From JACKCD01 sp041390905 (GTDB taxonomy: Bacteria > Chloroflexota > Anaerolineae > Promineifilales > Promineifilaceae), in contig JAWKPA010000012.1 of NCBI GenBank assembly GCA_041390905.1, positions 2,046,001-2,110,000 on the forward strand: a stretch of DNA of 64,000 nucleotides, given 5' to 3'. The notes beneath the pieces were generated by a model. The model did not search any database. It had not been told where the DNA came from and saw only the letters and a program-made list of their open reading frames with translations. This document shows positions 16,428 to 24,319 of the stretch, in pieces. The stretch's first letter is position 1. The number at the start of each line of letters is the position of its first letter. The translations under genes and the position numbers were made by a program.

Positions 16428-16841
16428 ATGGCATCAATTGAAATTCAACTGACCTCTTCCCAAATTTGGCAAGCCGTGCAGCAGCTTGAAACGGCTGATT
16501 TCGAGTCATTGTTCCACGACATGGTTGCCCTGCGCTTTAAACGGCTGGTTCCCACCGTCAGCCAGGATGAAGCTGCCTTGCTGCAAACCATTTATGATGC
16601 CCATCTGGACAACAACCAACATGATCGGTATGAGCAGCTTGTGGCAAAACTGGAAGCAGAAACAATCACCAACGCCGAACGGGCTGAGTTTGCGGGGCTG
16701 CATGATCAGGTTGAAGCGTTGAATGTGGTGCGATTAACGGCCGTTTCTCAACTCGCCACCCTGTGGGAGCAACCTTTTGACACAGTGATGGAAAAACTGG
16801 GGCTTTTGAACAAAGATGTCATCACCTCTCTCAAAAGCTGA
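16428..16841 (+). CDS. hypothetical protein paired with an HNH nuclease
   Basis: 137 residues, mostly helical and acidic, with the pattern ETADFESLFHDMVALRFKR...LSQDEAALLQTIYDAH. It resembles, from memory, small proteins found before HNH genes in cyanobacteria and Chloroflexota. Its 3' end overlaps the HNH gene by 26 bases, so the two are translationally linked. A toxin-antitoxin or nuclease-immunity relation is possible but unproven. Part of this gene (about 16677-16724) is duplicated in the debris at 17486-17620. The start has only a weak upstream site (AATGAGCG). Confidence 0.65.
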   Translation: MASIEIQLTSSQIWQAVQQLETADFESLFHDMVALRFKRLVPTVSQDEAALLQTIYDAHLDNNQHDRYEQLVAKLEAETITNAERAEFAGLHDQVEALNVVRLTAVSQLATLWEQPFDTVMEKLGLLNKDVITSLKS

Positions 16842-17253
16842 ACTACGCCAACTCGTTTTACGACGCGCTAAAGGTTGCTGCGAGTATTGCTATAGTCAGG
16901 CTGCATTCTCCCCTAGCTCCTTTGCTGTTGAGCATATTACCCCCCAATCTCGCGGCGGGCAGACGACGCTAGATAATCTGGCATTTGCTTGCGGTGGATG
17001 TAATAATGCCAAGTACAATCATACCGAAAGCCTTGATCCAATTACCGAGCGTATCGTGCCATTGTACCATCCCCGGCAACACAAATGGGAAGATCATTTT
17101 AGTTGGCGTGAAGATGGTCTGGACATGATCGGCATTTCGCCAACTGGACGGGCAACCATTGCATTGCTCAAGCTAAATCGAGACAATGTAGTTAATTTGC
17201 GGCAAATTCTGATTTTGGTTGGCAAACATCCCCCAGCACCGATTAATGATTAG
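16816..17253 (+). CDS. HNH endonuclease family protein
   Basis: 145 residues with a typical HNH zinc-and-metal module: CCEYC near residue 21, FAVEHITPQSRGG (first His pair), DNLAFACGGCNNAK (Asn and the second Cys pair) and H in YNHTES. Its length fits a single-domain nuclease. It starts within the upstream 137-residue gene and is followed by a 73-residue unknown gene. No ACGGCCGT copy lies in it and its composition is more A+T-rich than its neighbours, consistent with recent arrival. It could be a homing-type, restriction or toxin nuclease. Confidence 0.85.
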   Translation: MSSPLSKAELRQLVLRRAKGCCEYCYSQAAFSPSSFAVEHITPQSRGGQTTLDNLAFACGGCNNAKYNHTESLDPITERIVPLYHPRQHKWEDHFSWREDGLDMIGISPTGRATIALLKLNRDNVVNLRQILILVGKHPPAPIND

Positions 17254-17272
17254 TGAGGGGAATAATAGCACG

Positions 17273-17494
17273 ATGGTAGCATCTACAATGACCTTAAATC
17301 AAATTCAAGAGAAAGGGTTGGAAGTATTGTCTCGTGAATTAGGCCCTGTGGGCTTGATTCGCTTTCTGCAAATGTTTGAAACGGGTTATGGAGATTATAC
17401 CGAAGAACGACGGCAATGGCTGGATGGGCAAACCGTTGAAGATATTGTCCAACGAATTCAGAAAAAACAAAGTGCGGCTGGCGGAACGGGCTGA
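17273..17494 (+). CDS. small conserved protein, C-terminus replaced by debris
   Basis: 73 residues from the ATG at 17273, chosen over 17219, which lies inside the HNH gene. The core MTLNQIQEKGLEVLSREL then GPVGLIRFLQMFETGYGDYTEERRQWL resembles a small family that I recall from cyanobacteria and Chloroflexota, often near toxin-like genes; its function is unknown. The last residues SAAGGTG come from the rearranged segment beginning near 17486, so the original C-terminus may be lost. Confidence 0.55.
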   Translation: MVASTMTLNQIQEKGLEVLSRELGPVGLIRFLQMFETGYGDYTEERRQWLDGQTVEDIVQRIQKKQSAAGGTG

Positions 17495-17620
17495 GTTTGC
17501 GGGGCTGCATGATCAGGTTGAAGCGTTGAATAAGTGGGGGAATTAACGGCCGTTTCCCTGCAAACCATGCACATCATTGAGGCTATGCCCGCCGCCGCCA
17601 CCGCCGAAGCGGAACAGGAA
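17486..17620 (+). other. chimeric duplication debris joined at an ACGGCCGT palindrome
   Basis: Bases about 17488-17532 repeat the 137-residue gene (16677-16724) almost exactly. From the AACGGCCGTTT at about 17543 onward, the sequence instead repeats the 3' end of the R-M gene (16274-16328), differing at one base in CATCATTGAGG. Two separate fragments are therefore fused at the shared palindrome. No reading frame is preserved. Confidence 0.75.
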
Positions 17621-17637
17621 TATGATATACTTTGACC

Positions 17638-17844
17638 ATGAGTACAAACGCCCCACATACCAGGATTGATAAAACGGCCGTTGTGATCGCCTCGTTAGAA
17701 GACGATTCCGACGAACTGACGTATTGGCTCAGCAAAACCCCTCAACAACGTCTGCAAGCCCTGGAGCAAATGCGACAAATCATCTATGGCTACGACCCTT
17801 CCACCCGACTTCAAAGAGTTCTTACAATTACTGAACGAAAATAA
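17638..17844 (+). CDS. small protein upstream of a nucleotidyltransferase remnant
   Basis: 68 residues from the ATG at 17638. Sequence features are DKTAVVIASLEDDSDELTYW and SKTPQQRLQALEQMRQIIYGYDP. Proteins of this type are often encoded just before a small MNT/KNTase-like nucleotidyltransferase (from memory), as in toxin-antitoxin-like pairs. That partner begins inside this gene at 17786 but is truncated, so this gene is probably an orphan. Function is unknown. Confidence 0.6.
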   Translation: MSTNAPHTRIDKTAVVIASLEDDSDELTYWLSKTPQQRLQALEQMRQIIYGYDPSTRLQRVLTITERK

Positions 17845-17887
17845 CGTCCGTTATCTGCTCATAGGTGGCTATGCCGTTGGTTACTAA
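17786..17887 (+). pseudogene. truncated nucleotidyltransferase (N-terminal 33 codons)
   Basis: MATTLPPDFKEFLQLLNENN then VRYLLIGGYAVGY and a stop. The GGYAVGY segment is the start of a nucleotidyltransferase active site (GGxAxxxHG...DxDxx), but the frame stops before the catalytic aspartates. A palindromic TGTCATTTCGA repeat lies 20 bases downstream where the rest of the gene should be. Overlap with the preceding gene is 59 bases. Confidence 0.7.
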
Positions 17888-17907
17888 CTCAAGTTGCTAC
17901 TAACCAC

Positions 17908-17993
17908 TGTCATTTCGAGGTCCTCCGAGAAATCCCGTTCTTTTCTGCGGACGAAACGGGATTTCTCCTCGAAGACTCGTCGAAATGACATTG
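17908..17993. repeat. TGTCATTTCGA palindromic element
   Basis: An imperfect 86-base inverted repeat whose ends are TGTCATTTCGA and TCGAAATGACA, with inner arms GAAATCCCG and CGGGATTTC. It ends the nucleotidyltransferase remnant. A half copy is at about 33541-33580. Confidence 0.75.
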
Positions 17994-18060
17994 TTTTTAC
18001 CGAAATAAATTGCTCACTTACAACAAACTTGCCCCGCATTGACTTTATACGAGGAAAAAT

Positions 18061-18900
18061 ATGCCACGATTATCTATTTCAAGCTGGAGTTTGCACCGGG
18101 CGCTGGGCGAGGTGCATAACCATTACCACGCCACCCCCGCCCCCCGCCGCGACAACGACAATGTGTTTGGCGAATTAACGCTGCTGCAACTGCCGGAAAA
18201 GCTGGCCGCACGCGGCATCCACACCCTGGAAATTTGCCACTTCCACCTGCCCAGCCTCGACGACGGCTATCTGGCCGAACTGCGCGGGGCGTTGGCAGCG
18301 GCCGGGGTGTCGCTGTTTAGCATCCTCATTGACGACGGCGACATCACCCACCCCGACCCGGCGCAGCGAGAGGCCGATATGGCCTGGATTCGCGGCTGGG
18401 TGGCAGTGGCGGGGAAGTGCGGCGCGGCCAAGGCGCGGGTCATTGCCGGGCAGCAGGCGGCACAGCCAGCCAACGCCCTTAGCGATGCCCCGCAGGTGCA
18501 GTTGAGCGCCAGCCAGTTGCGCTCATTGGCCGCGTTTGCCCAGGACCACGGCGTGGCGATTATTACCGAGAATTTCCGCGAACTGACGGCCACCGCCGCC
18601 CCCCTGCTCGCCATTTTGCAGCAGTGTGAAGGGCAGGTGGGGCTGTGCGCCGACTTTGGCAACTTTCGTGGGGCAAGCAAGTATGACGATTTGGCGGCCA
18701 TTTTGCCCTACGCCGATTCTGTTCACGCCAAAGCCCAATACGTGCAGCCGGGGCAAGTCGAAGAAGGGGATTTCCGCCGCTGTCTGGGGTTGGCAAAAAC
18801 GGCCGTTTTCGACGGCCCCTACTCGCTGATTTTTGACGGCGTGGGGAATGAGTGGGCGAATATCGCCGTGTTGCAGGGAGTTGTAGGGGAATATGTGTAG
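18061..18900 (+). CDS. sugar phosphate isomerase/epimerase (TIM barrel)
   Basis: 279 residues of the xylose isomerase-like TIM-barrel superfamily. It opens with RLSISSWSLHRALG, followed by LAARGIHTLEICHFHLPSLDD, a central Ala-rich helix-strand repeat, IITENFRELTA (candidate metal Glu), GLCADFGNF (Asp/Asn of the metal site) and SVHAKAQYV (His). It lies directly upstream of dihydropyrimidinase, with a family A hairpin between. Substrate is unknown. A role in carbohydrate or hydantoin-type catabolism is only suggested by proximity. Confidence 0.8.
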   Translation: MPRLSISSWSLHRALGEVHNHYHATPAPRRDNDNVFGELTLLQLPEKLAARGIHTLEICHFHLPSLDDGYLAELRGALAAAGVSLFSILIDDGDITHPDPAQREADMAWIRGWVAVAGKCGAAKARVIAGQQAAQPANALSDAPQVQLSASQLRSLAAFAQDHGVAIITENFRELTATAAPLLAILQQCEGQVGLCADFGNFRGASKYDDLAAILPYADSVHAKAQYVQPGQVEEGDFRRCLGLAKTAVFDGPYSLIFDGVGNEWANIAVLQGVVGEYV

Positions 18901-18903
18901 CAA

Positions 18904-18939
18904 AAGAAGTTCAACTTCTTGGAAGAAGTTGAACTTCTT
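18904..18939. repeat. family A hairpin, 17-bp perfect arms
   Basis: AAGAAGTTCAACTTCTT pairs with AAGAAGTTGAACTTCTT around only two bases. It ends 8 bases before the dihydropyrimidinase start and so covers its expected ribosome-binding region. Confidence 0.85.
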
Positions 18940-18947
18940 GTCCGATC

Positions 18948-20306
18948 ATGATGTACGACTTGGTAATTAAAAACGGAACAGTGGTAACGGCCGTTTCCAC
19001 CACCCAAACCGACGTTGCCATTCGCGGCGAAAAGATTGCCGCCATTGGCGAAGGGCTGGTGGGGAAGCGGGAAATTGACGCAACAGGCAAGCTGGTGGTG
19101 CCGGGCGGGGTGGATATTCACGTCCACCTGGAAATGCCAATCGGCAATTTCACCTCGGCCGACAACTTTTTTACCGGCACGCGGGCAGCGGCGATGGGCG
19201 GCACAACGGCCGTTATTGATTTTGTCGAAGCCAAGCCCGACCAACGGCTGCTGGACGCCTTGGCGGCGCGGCAGGCGTTGGCCGACCAGCGCGTGGTGGT
19301 TGATTACGGCTTGCACATGACGCTGGGGCCAACCGACATGGGCAAGCTCAGTCAGGTGGCGGAGGTAGCGGCGGCGGGGTGCGCCAGCTTCAAGCTCTAC
19401 ATGGCCTATGGGCTGCGGCTCCACGACGGCCACCTGCTGCGCTCGCTGGAGGCGATTGCCCAGGCCGGTGCCTTGCCGGTGGTTCACGCCGAAAACTGGG
19501 ATGTGATTTCGGCCTTGGTGGCGGGAAATTTGCAAAACGGCCGTTTTCAACCCCGCTGGCATCCGCGCAGTCGGCCGGCACCGCTGGAAGGCGAAGCCGC
19601 CGGGCGCGTCATAGACATCGCTAGCTACGTCGGCTCCCCGCTCCACATCTTCCACGTCTCCTGCGGCGATACTGTGGCTCGAATTGCCGCCGCACGGGCG
19701 CAGGGGCTGCCGGTGACGGGCGAAACCTGCCCGCAATATTTGCTGCTCACCGACGAGCTGTATGATCGGCCGGGGGTGCTGGGGGCATTGCCGGTGTGTG
19801 CGCCGCCGCTGCGGGGCGCGGCCGACCAGGCGCGGCTGTGGCAGGCACTGGGGCGGGATGAGCTACAGCTTGTCTCCACCGACCATTGCCCGTTTACCAG
19901 CGAGGAAAAGGCCACGGGGCTGGCCGACTTTTCCAAAATCCCCGGTGGCGTGCCGTCCATTGAAAGCCGGATGGCGACGATGTATGCCTTTGGCGTGCGG
20001 CGCGGCCATTTTTCGCTTAACCGCTGGGTGGATATGTGTGCCACGACCCCGGCGCGGCTGTTGGGGTTCAGCCACAAGGGGCATATTGGCGTGGGGTATG
20101 ATGCCGATGTGGTGATTTTTGATGAAAAACGGCCGTTTTCCCTCTCCACCACCACCCTGCACGAGCATGTGGATTGGACACCGTATGAGGGGCTGACGGG
20201 GGAAGGGTGGCCGGTGGTCACACTCAGCCGGGGTGAGGTGATTGTGGAGGATGGGGTGTTTGTAGGGTCGGCCGGCCGGGGTCGGTTTGTGCAGCGGCGG
20301 CGGTAA
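18948..20306 (+). CDS. dihydropyrimidinase/D-hydantoinase
   Basis: Cyclic-amidohydrolase family enzyme that opens dihydropyrimidine or hydantoin rings to N-carbamoyl amino acids; cytosolic and binuclear zinc-dependent. 452 residues, normal length. Ligands are visible: GGVDIHVHLEMP (HxH), ASFKLYMAYG with the carboxylated Lys, PVVHAEN and LHIFHVSC (His ligands), and QLVSTDHCPF (Asp). Substrate-loop and C-terminal AGKGxI-like features (GYDADVVIFD) are intact. Allantoinase is less likely because of the SCGDT and TDHCPF context. No hairpin-free ribosome binding site is obvious; the ATG may be 18948 or 18951. Confidence 0.92.
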   Translation: MMYDLVIKNGTVVTAVSTTQTDVAIRGEKIAAIGEGLVGKREIDATGKLVVPGGVDIHVHLEMPIGNFTSADNFFTGTRAAAMGGTTAVIDFVEAKPDQRLLDALAARQALADQRVVVDYGLHMTLGPTDMGKLSQVAEVAAAGCASFKLYMAYGLRLHDGHLLRSLEAIAQAGALPVVHAENWDVISALVAGNLQNGRFQPRWHPRSRPAPLEGEAAGRVIDIASYVGSPLHIFHVSCGDTVARIAAARAQGLPVTGETCPQYLLLTDELYDRPGVLGALPVCAPPLRGAADQARLWQALGRDELQLVSTDHCPFTSEEKATGLADFSKIPGGVPSIESRMATMYAFGVRRGHFSLNRWVDMCATTPARLLGFSHKGHIGVGYDADVVIFDEKRPFSLSTTTLHEHVDWTPYEGLTGEGWPVVTLSRGEVIVEDGVFVGSAGRGRFVQRRR

Positions 20307-20380
20307 CTGTTTGCAAATGGATTACCGACGCAAATGATGATAGCGGCCGGGGTTGTAGCCAGGCAATTAAGAGAGGGAAT

Positions 20381-20473
20381 CATTCGTTTATTCGTTGCTA
20401 TTCGTTGTCGCGGTGCAGAAAGGGTCAACGAATTGGAAACGAATAAACGAATAAACGAATAACGAATAACGAA
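20381..20473. repeat. (ATTCGTTT)n/(AAACGAAT)n inverted repeat
   Basis: Tandem seven- to eight-base units ATTCGTTT and TTCGTTG on the left face CGAATAAA units on the right, forming a hairpin of about 90 bases. The repeat replaces the 3' part of the acyl-CoA dehydrogenase remnant that begins at 20829. Confidence 0.75.
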
Positions 20474-20829
20474 GTAGGTGAGGGCGAATTGGTGGGTGCG
20501 GGAAAAACGGCCGTTTTTCCCTCATACGCCGCCGCCACCACCCCCATCTCCGCTGCAATTCGCTCCGCCCGCTGCCACAGTGGCGTCACCTCAATCTGGT
20601 CAATCCGGTTGCTCCACGCATCCCACTGCGTCAGTCTCGGCTCATTCAGCCTGTCGGCCAACTGCATCTCATACAGATCACCCCCGGCCAGCTCCCCCAT
20701 TTGCCGCAGCGATGGCTCAGCCAGTACGGCCGGCGGCACCACCCGCCGCAAATACGAGCGCAGCACCCGGTCATCATCATACTGATTGTCCAAACGGGGC
20801 GGAGGTTGGTTAAAGGGGTTGATCAACAT
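20425..20829 (-). pseudogene. truncated acyl-CoA dehydrogenase (N-terminal fragment)
   Basis: About 105 residues resemble the N-terminus of AidB/FadE-like acyl-CoA dehydrogenases: DDDRVLRSYLRRVVPP, RQMGELAGGDLYEMQLADR, LTQWDAWSNRIDQIEVTPLW. After about 20512 the frame runs into repeat sequence and ends, with no FAD- or substrate-binding domain. A 22-base palindrome GGGAAAAACGGCCGTTTTTC continuing CC lies at the breakpoint (20500-20521). It is co-directional with the CaiD-like gene cluster but separated from it. Likely non-functional. Confidence 0.6.
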
Positions 20830-20846
20830 ACGCTTTACCTGTCATA

Positions 20847-20902
20847 GGGGAGATTGGAGATTGATGAGGGTTCACAATCTCCAATCTCCAATCCCCAATC
20901 TC
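20847..20902. repeat. heptamer (GGAGATT)n inverted repeat
   Basis: GGGGAGATTGGAGATT facing AATCTCCAATCTCCAATCCC. It sits just beyond the 3' end of the enoyl-CoA hydratase gene, a position suited to a terminator or 3' end processing element. Confidence 0.8.
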
Positions 20903-20909
20903 GTCTATT

Positions 20910-21695
20910 CTACCGTCCTTTCCACACCGGCTGACGCTTCTCTGCAAACGCCCGCGCCCCTTCCAACTGGTCTTCACTGCTATAAAGCCTGTCCACCGTG
21001 GCAAACTGCCGCTTGGTAATCCGGTTCAGCGCGTCCTGGAAGCGCATATCTTCGGCTTCGCGCACAATTTCCTTGATGGCGGCCTGCACCAGCGGCGGGC
21101 CGCTTTCCAGCAGCCGCGCCAGTTCCCACGTCTTTTCCAGCAGCGTTTCCGGCGTGGTGATTTCGCGCAGCAGCCCCCAGCGCAGTGCTTCTTCGGCATC
21201 AAACCAGCGGCCCGTTAACAGCAAATCCAGCGCCACGTGGTAGGGAATGCGCTTGGGCAGCTTGAGGGTGGCGGCATCGGCCACCGTGCCGGAGTTGATT
21301 TCCGGCAGGGCAAAGGTGGCGTTGTCTGAGGCCAGGATGAGGTCACAGGAGAGGGCGAGTTCCAGCCCGCCGCCGCAGCAAATGCCGTTGACGGCGCAAA
21401 TGATTGGCTTGTTGAGGTTGCCCAACTCCTGAATGCCGCCAAAGCCACCAATGCCGTAGTCTCCGTCTACGGCGTCGCCATCGGCGGCGGCTTTGAGATC
21501 CCAGCCGGGGCAGAAGAACTTTTCGCCTTCGGCGCGGAGAATTGCCACGCGCAGGTCGGGGTCGTCGCGGAAGGCCATAAAGGTTTGGCCCATGATGCGG
21601 CTGGTGGCTAAATCAATGGCGTTGGCCTTGGGGCGATCCAGCGTCACTTCCAGAATGCCCCCTTCGCGGCGGGTTTTTATGGGGTTGTGGTTCAT
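20910..21695 (-). CDS. CaiD-like enoyl-CoA hydratase (carnitinyl-CoA dehydratase-type)
   Basis: 261 residues of the crotonase superfamily. The combination GEKFFCPGWDLKAAADGDAV, GGFGGIQEL, CCGGGLELALSCDLILA, FALPEINSGTVADAATLKLP and KRIPYHVALDLLLTGRWFDA closely follows CaiD-type carnitinyl-CoA dehydratases, with the catalytic Glu in PEINSG. It probably hydrates or dehydrates a short-chain or quaternary-ammonium acyl-CoA. The preceding gene is an FAD oxidoreductase on the same strand, with a palindromic repeat between them. No caiT/caiB transport or CoA-transferase genes are visible, so carnitine as substrate is uncertain. Confidence 0.88.
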   Translation of the reverse strand: MNHNPIKTRREGGILEVTLDRPKANAIDLATSRIMGQTFMAFRDDPDLRVAILRAEGEKFFCPGWDLKAAADGDAVDGDYGIGGFGGIQELGNLNKPIICAVNGICCGGGLELALSCDLILASDNATFALPEINSGTVADAATLKLPKRIPYHVALDLLLTGRWFDAEEALRWGLLREITTPETLLEKTWELARLLESGPPLVQAAIKEIVREAEDMRFQDALNRITKRQFATVDRLYSSEDQLEGARAFAEKRQPVWKGR

Positions 21696-21702
21696 GTTTT
21701 TA

Positions 21703-21765
21703 ATGGGACGCAGATTTTCCTGATTTTCCTGATAATCCTGTAAATCAGGAAAATCTGCGTCCTAT
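21703..21765. repeat. GGGACGCAGATTTTCCTGAT palindromic element
   Basis: GGACGCAGATTTTCCTGAT and its inverse (ATCAGGAAAATCTGCGTCC) form a long hairpin. It lies between the FAD oxidoreductase stop and the enoyl-CoA hydratase start. Relatives are at 26171, 33494, 33602 and 37713. Confidence 0.8.
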
Positions 21766-21777
21766 TCTTGTTTTGGT

Positions 21778-23136
21778 TTATGCAATTCGCACGCCCTGGC
21801 GTTTGAGTTCGGCCTGGACGTAGCTGATGTTGACGGTGGCGGTGGTGGTGCGGTGTTTGACGGCCATGGCGGCGGCCACGCCTGCGCCCTGGCCGGAGAC
21901 GGTGCAGCACATCATGTTGCGGACGGAGGCGTGGGAGATTTTGTCGCCGGCGATGGCGCGGCCGGCGACGAGCAGGTTGTCTACGCCCTGGGGGACGAGG
22001 GCGCCGTAGGGGATGTGGAAATAACGGCCGGTGGTGGGCAAAATGAGTACGCCGTAGCCGTCTATGAATTCGGGGAAGATGCCGATGGTGTCGTCGAAGC
22101 GGGCTTGGTGGCGCACGTCGTGTTCGGTGAGGTTGTAACGGCCGTTTATCTTCCTCGTATCCCGAATCCCCAGCGTCATGCCAAAGTTGCGTAGCCCCGC
22201 CTTCTCAAAACCAGGGGCAAACTGGTTCAACGCTTGCACCGCCAGCATTGCCTGCCGCCGCCCCTCGATTTCGCCCCGCGTCAGGTCCCACACGTCGGTG
22301 CCATCATAGCCGCCCATGTGTACCATGTTGAGGTAGGTGGCATCTCCGGCATCGCTAATCCCGCTCCAGGTGCCGCCAATGCTTTTGAGGCCGGGCGGGA
22401 TGATCCCCTTTGCCCGTGCCTTCTCAAATGGCTCATCGAGGTAGGGGCTAAAGAGGTTGTCTTCCTTGCCGTCGGTTTTGATTTGCCACTCCTTGCCCCA
22501 ATCCATATAGCGCATCGGGTTTTCGCGCACGTATGCCAGAAAGCGGGCTTTGTCTACGCCGGAGCAGGAGAACATGACGGTGACGGCCATCATTTGTTCT
22601 TTGGGGGTTTTGTGGACGGGTGCGCCAGCCATCATGGCGATGTCAGCATCGCCGGTGGCATCTATGATACATTTGGCGAGGATGGCACCGCGCCCGGATT
22701 TGCTTTGGACGACGATGCCGGTGAGCTGGTTGCCATTGTGGAGGGGATAAACGGCCGTTGCGTGCAGCAAAGGCCGAACCCCCGCCTCCTGAATCCAGTT
22801 ATCCGCCAGCACCTTGAACAACTCCGAGTTGATCCCCTGGCTGGTAGATTGCGGTTCGTCGTAGCTGGCGTGGTGGGCTTTGGCGCGGGCTTCAAATTCT
22901 GGGCCGATCCCTTCAACGTCTACCGTTTCCGGCCGGCGGTACCAGGCAATGCCCTCCACGCCAACTTGCGTCAGGTTGCCGCCAAAGCAGCCGTAGCGCT
23001 CCACCAACATCGTGTCCACCCCGGCACGCGCCGCGCTGATGGCCGCCGCCAGCCCGCCGGGGCCGCTGCCTACCACCAGCACGTCTGTTTCAGCAATGAC
23101 GGGGACAGTTTGGGCGGGAATTTGTACTGTTTTCAT
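21778..23136 (-). CDS. FAD-dependent oxidoreductase (FAD_oxidored/PF12831 type)
   Basis: 452 residues starting at the ATG at 23136, which has GAGGAA upstream; an extended frame to 23280 lacks one. The N-terminus has the dinucleotide-binding motif TDVLVVGSGPGGLAAAISAARAG followed by VERYGCFGGNLT, typical of PF12831 flavoproteins. The central ECIID-like segment reads KCIIDATGDADIAMMAG. The C-terminal NLLVAGRAIAGDKISHASVRNM closes the FAD fold. Family members oxidise diverse substrates, often in heterodisulfide-like or polysaccharide contexts; the substrate here is unknown. It may act with the downstream CaiD-like hydratase. Confidence 0.88.
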   Translation of the reverse strand: MKTVQIPAQTVPVIAETDVLVVGSGPGGLAAAISAARAGVDTMLVERYGCFGGNLTQVGVEGIAWYRRPETVDVEGIGPEFEARAKAHHASYDEPQSTSQGINSELFKVLADNWIQEAGVRPLLHATAVYPLHNGNQLTGIVVQSKSGRGAILAKCIIDATGDADIAMMAGAPVHKTPKEQMMAVTVMFSCSGVDKARFLAYVRENPMRYMDWGKEWQIKTDGKEDNLFSPYLDEPFEKARAKGIIPPGLKSIGGTWSGISDAGDATYLNMVHMGGYDGTDVWDLTRGEIEGRRQAMLAVQALNQFAPGFEKAGLRNFGMTLGIRDTRKINGRYNLTEHDVRHQARFDDTIGIFPEFIDGYGVLILPTTGRYFHIPYGALVPQGVDNLLVAGRAIAGDKISHASVRNMMCCTVSGQGAGVAAAMAVKHRTTTATVNISYVQAELKRQGVRIA

Positions 23137-23418
23137 CGGTTCCTCTGTTATGGGTAAATAAATCAGACTGAGCAGATGCGTCATCTTGCCCGTGTGTCTA
23201 ACAGATTTTACCTGTCTGGTATGCCGATGTCTATTTTGGTTTAACGTGTTGCCTGGGAGGGAGGGGATTAACGCGGACAAACCGCAAACAGATGGTGGTT
23301 AGGGGCTAGTGGCTGGTGCAGAGATTCTTTTCTTACCAGCCACCAGCAACCAGCCACCATGATAACTAAAGTTCTTGTTTTTTACGCAAGAATTTCAGTG
23401 CCAAAGTACTCTCATTTT
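23137..23418. repeat. intergenic region with a TGGTGGTT/AACCAGCCACCA inverted repeat
   Basis: 282 bases without a gene. At 23292-23360, ATGGTGGTTAGGGGCTAGTG faces CACCAGCAACCAGCCACCAT, forming a hairpin. A short ACGCGGACAA unit is near 23272. The rest shows nothing recognisable apart from the leader of the FAD oxidoreductase gene. Confidence 0.6.
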
Positions 23419-24264
23419 TTACTGCATAATTCCCGCCGCCATTAAACCATCGTGGACTTTATTAAACGTTGCCGCATCAGCAGCCGTAATTGTTCCTGCA
23501 TCCACCAACTGTGCCAGCAGCGTTGCTTGTAAATCGGCCGGGTTGCCCGTTCTGTCCACCCCCGTTGCCATCAGTGTGTCTATTTCGGCATGAACCACAA
23601 CAAACGTGTCCGCTTCAGCCTGGGTAAAAAGCCCCTGTTCAACACCCTGCGCCGCCATTTCCGCATGGCGAGCCGCCTCGGCTTCCGGGTCAAAGGTTGC
23701 CCCACCCATTTGCCCACGCGGCACCACCGTGCCTTGCCCCAACGCCTGGATGTAGTTGATCACATCCCAGCGCTGGTTTTCATCCAGTGCATCCTTCCAG
23801 GCAGGCATCCCTGAATTAAACGGTGCAAAGGCACCACCTTCAGCCACGCGCCAGAACAGATAATCATCTCCCATCATTTGGCCGGTGTGGGCCAGGGGAG
23901 CCGGGGCGGGGTCTAGTGCGGCACTGGCCGGGCCATCGCCCATGCCGCCATCACCGTGGCAAGTGGTGCAAAACGTCGTATAGGTTTCTGCTCCCCGCTC
24001 CAGCGACGCTTCATCAGCGGCAATGGGGTTGGTCAGCCCGGCATAGTCGCTGGGGATGGTGGCCTGGTGCCGCGCCATCATGCCGCTATCGCCCATACCC
24101 ATGCCTCGCCCCATGCCCATGCCGCCGCCAGCGGTGGTGGCTTCTTCGGTTGCCGTACAGCCCGCCAGGGCAATGAGGGCGATTATGATCAGTAAAAATA
24201 GCTGCCATGAGAAACCGCCTCGCGGTTTCTTTGTTGTTGCTTTGAACAAATTAGCTTGCTTCAT
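23419..24264 (-). CDS. membrane-anchored c-type cytochrome lipoprotein
   Basis: 281 residues. A cytosolic tail and hydrophobic segment (20-35) end in the lipobox LAGC with Cys36, so the protein is probably lipid-anchored on the outer face of the membrane. A Met/Gly-rich linker (GGMGMGRGMGMG) precedes one c-type heme site C99-TT-C102-H103 and a likely Met ligand in NSGMPAWK. After the cytochrome domain, two related C-terminal helical repeats (TQAEADTFVVVHAEIDTL and TAADAATFNKVHDGLMAAG) are of unknown role. It probably carries electrons to or from the polytopic membrane protein encoded nearby. It is likely the last gene of the redox group. Confidence 0.88.
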   Translation of the reverse strand: MKQANLFKATTKKPRGGFSWQLFLLIIIALIALAGCTATEEATTAGGGMGMGRGMGMGDSGMMARHQATIPSDYAGLTNPIAADEASLERGAETYTTFCTTCHGDGGMGDGPASAALDPAPAPLAHTGQMMGDDYLFWRVAEGGAFAPFNSGMPAWKDALDENQRWDVINYIQALGQGTVVPRGQMGGATFDPEAEAARHAEMAAQGVEQGLFTQAEADTFVVVHAEIDTLMATGVDRTGNPADLQATLLAQLVDAGTITAADAATFNKVHDGLMAAGIMQ

Positions 24265-24319
24265 TTTAGGTGTTTCCTTGTTGTGGTATGTTGTTAACGG
24301 TCATAAACTGACATCGGTT

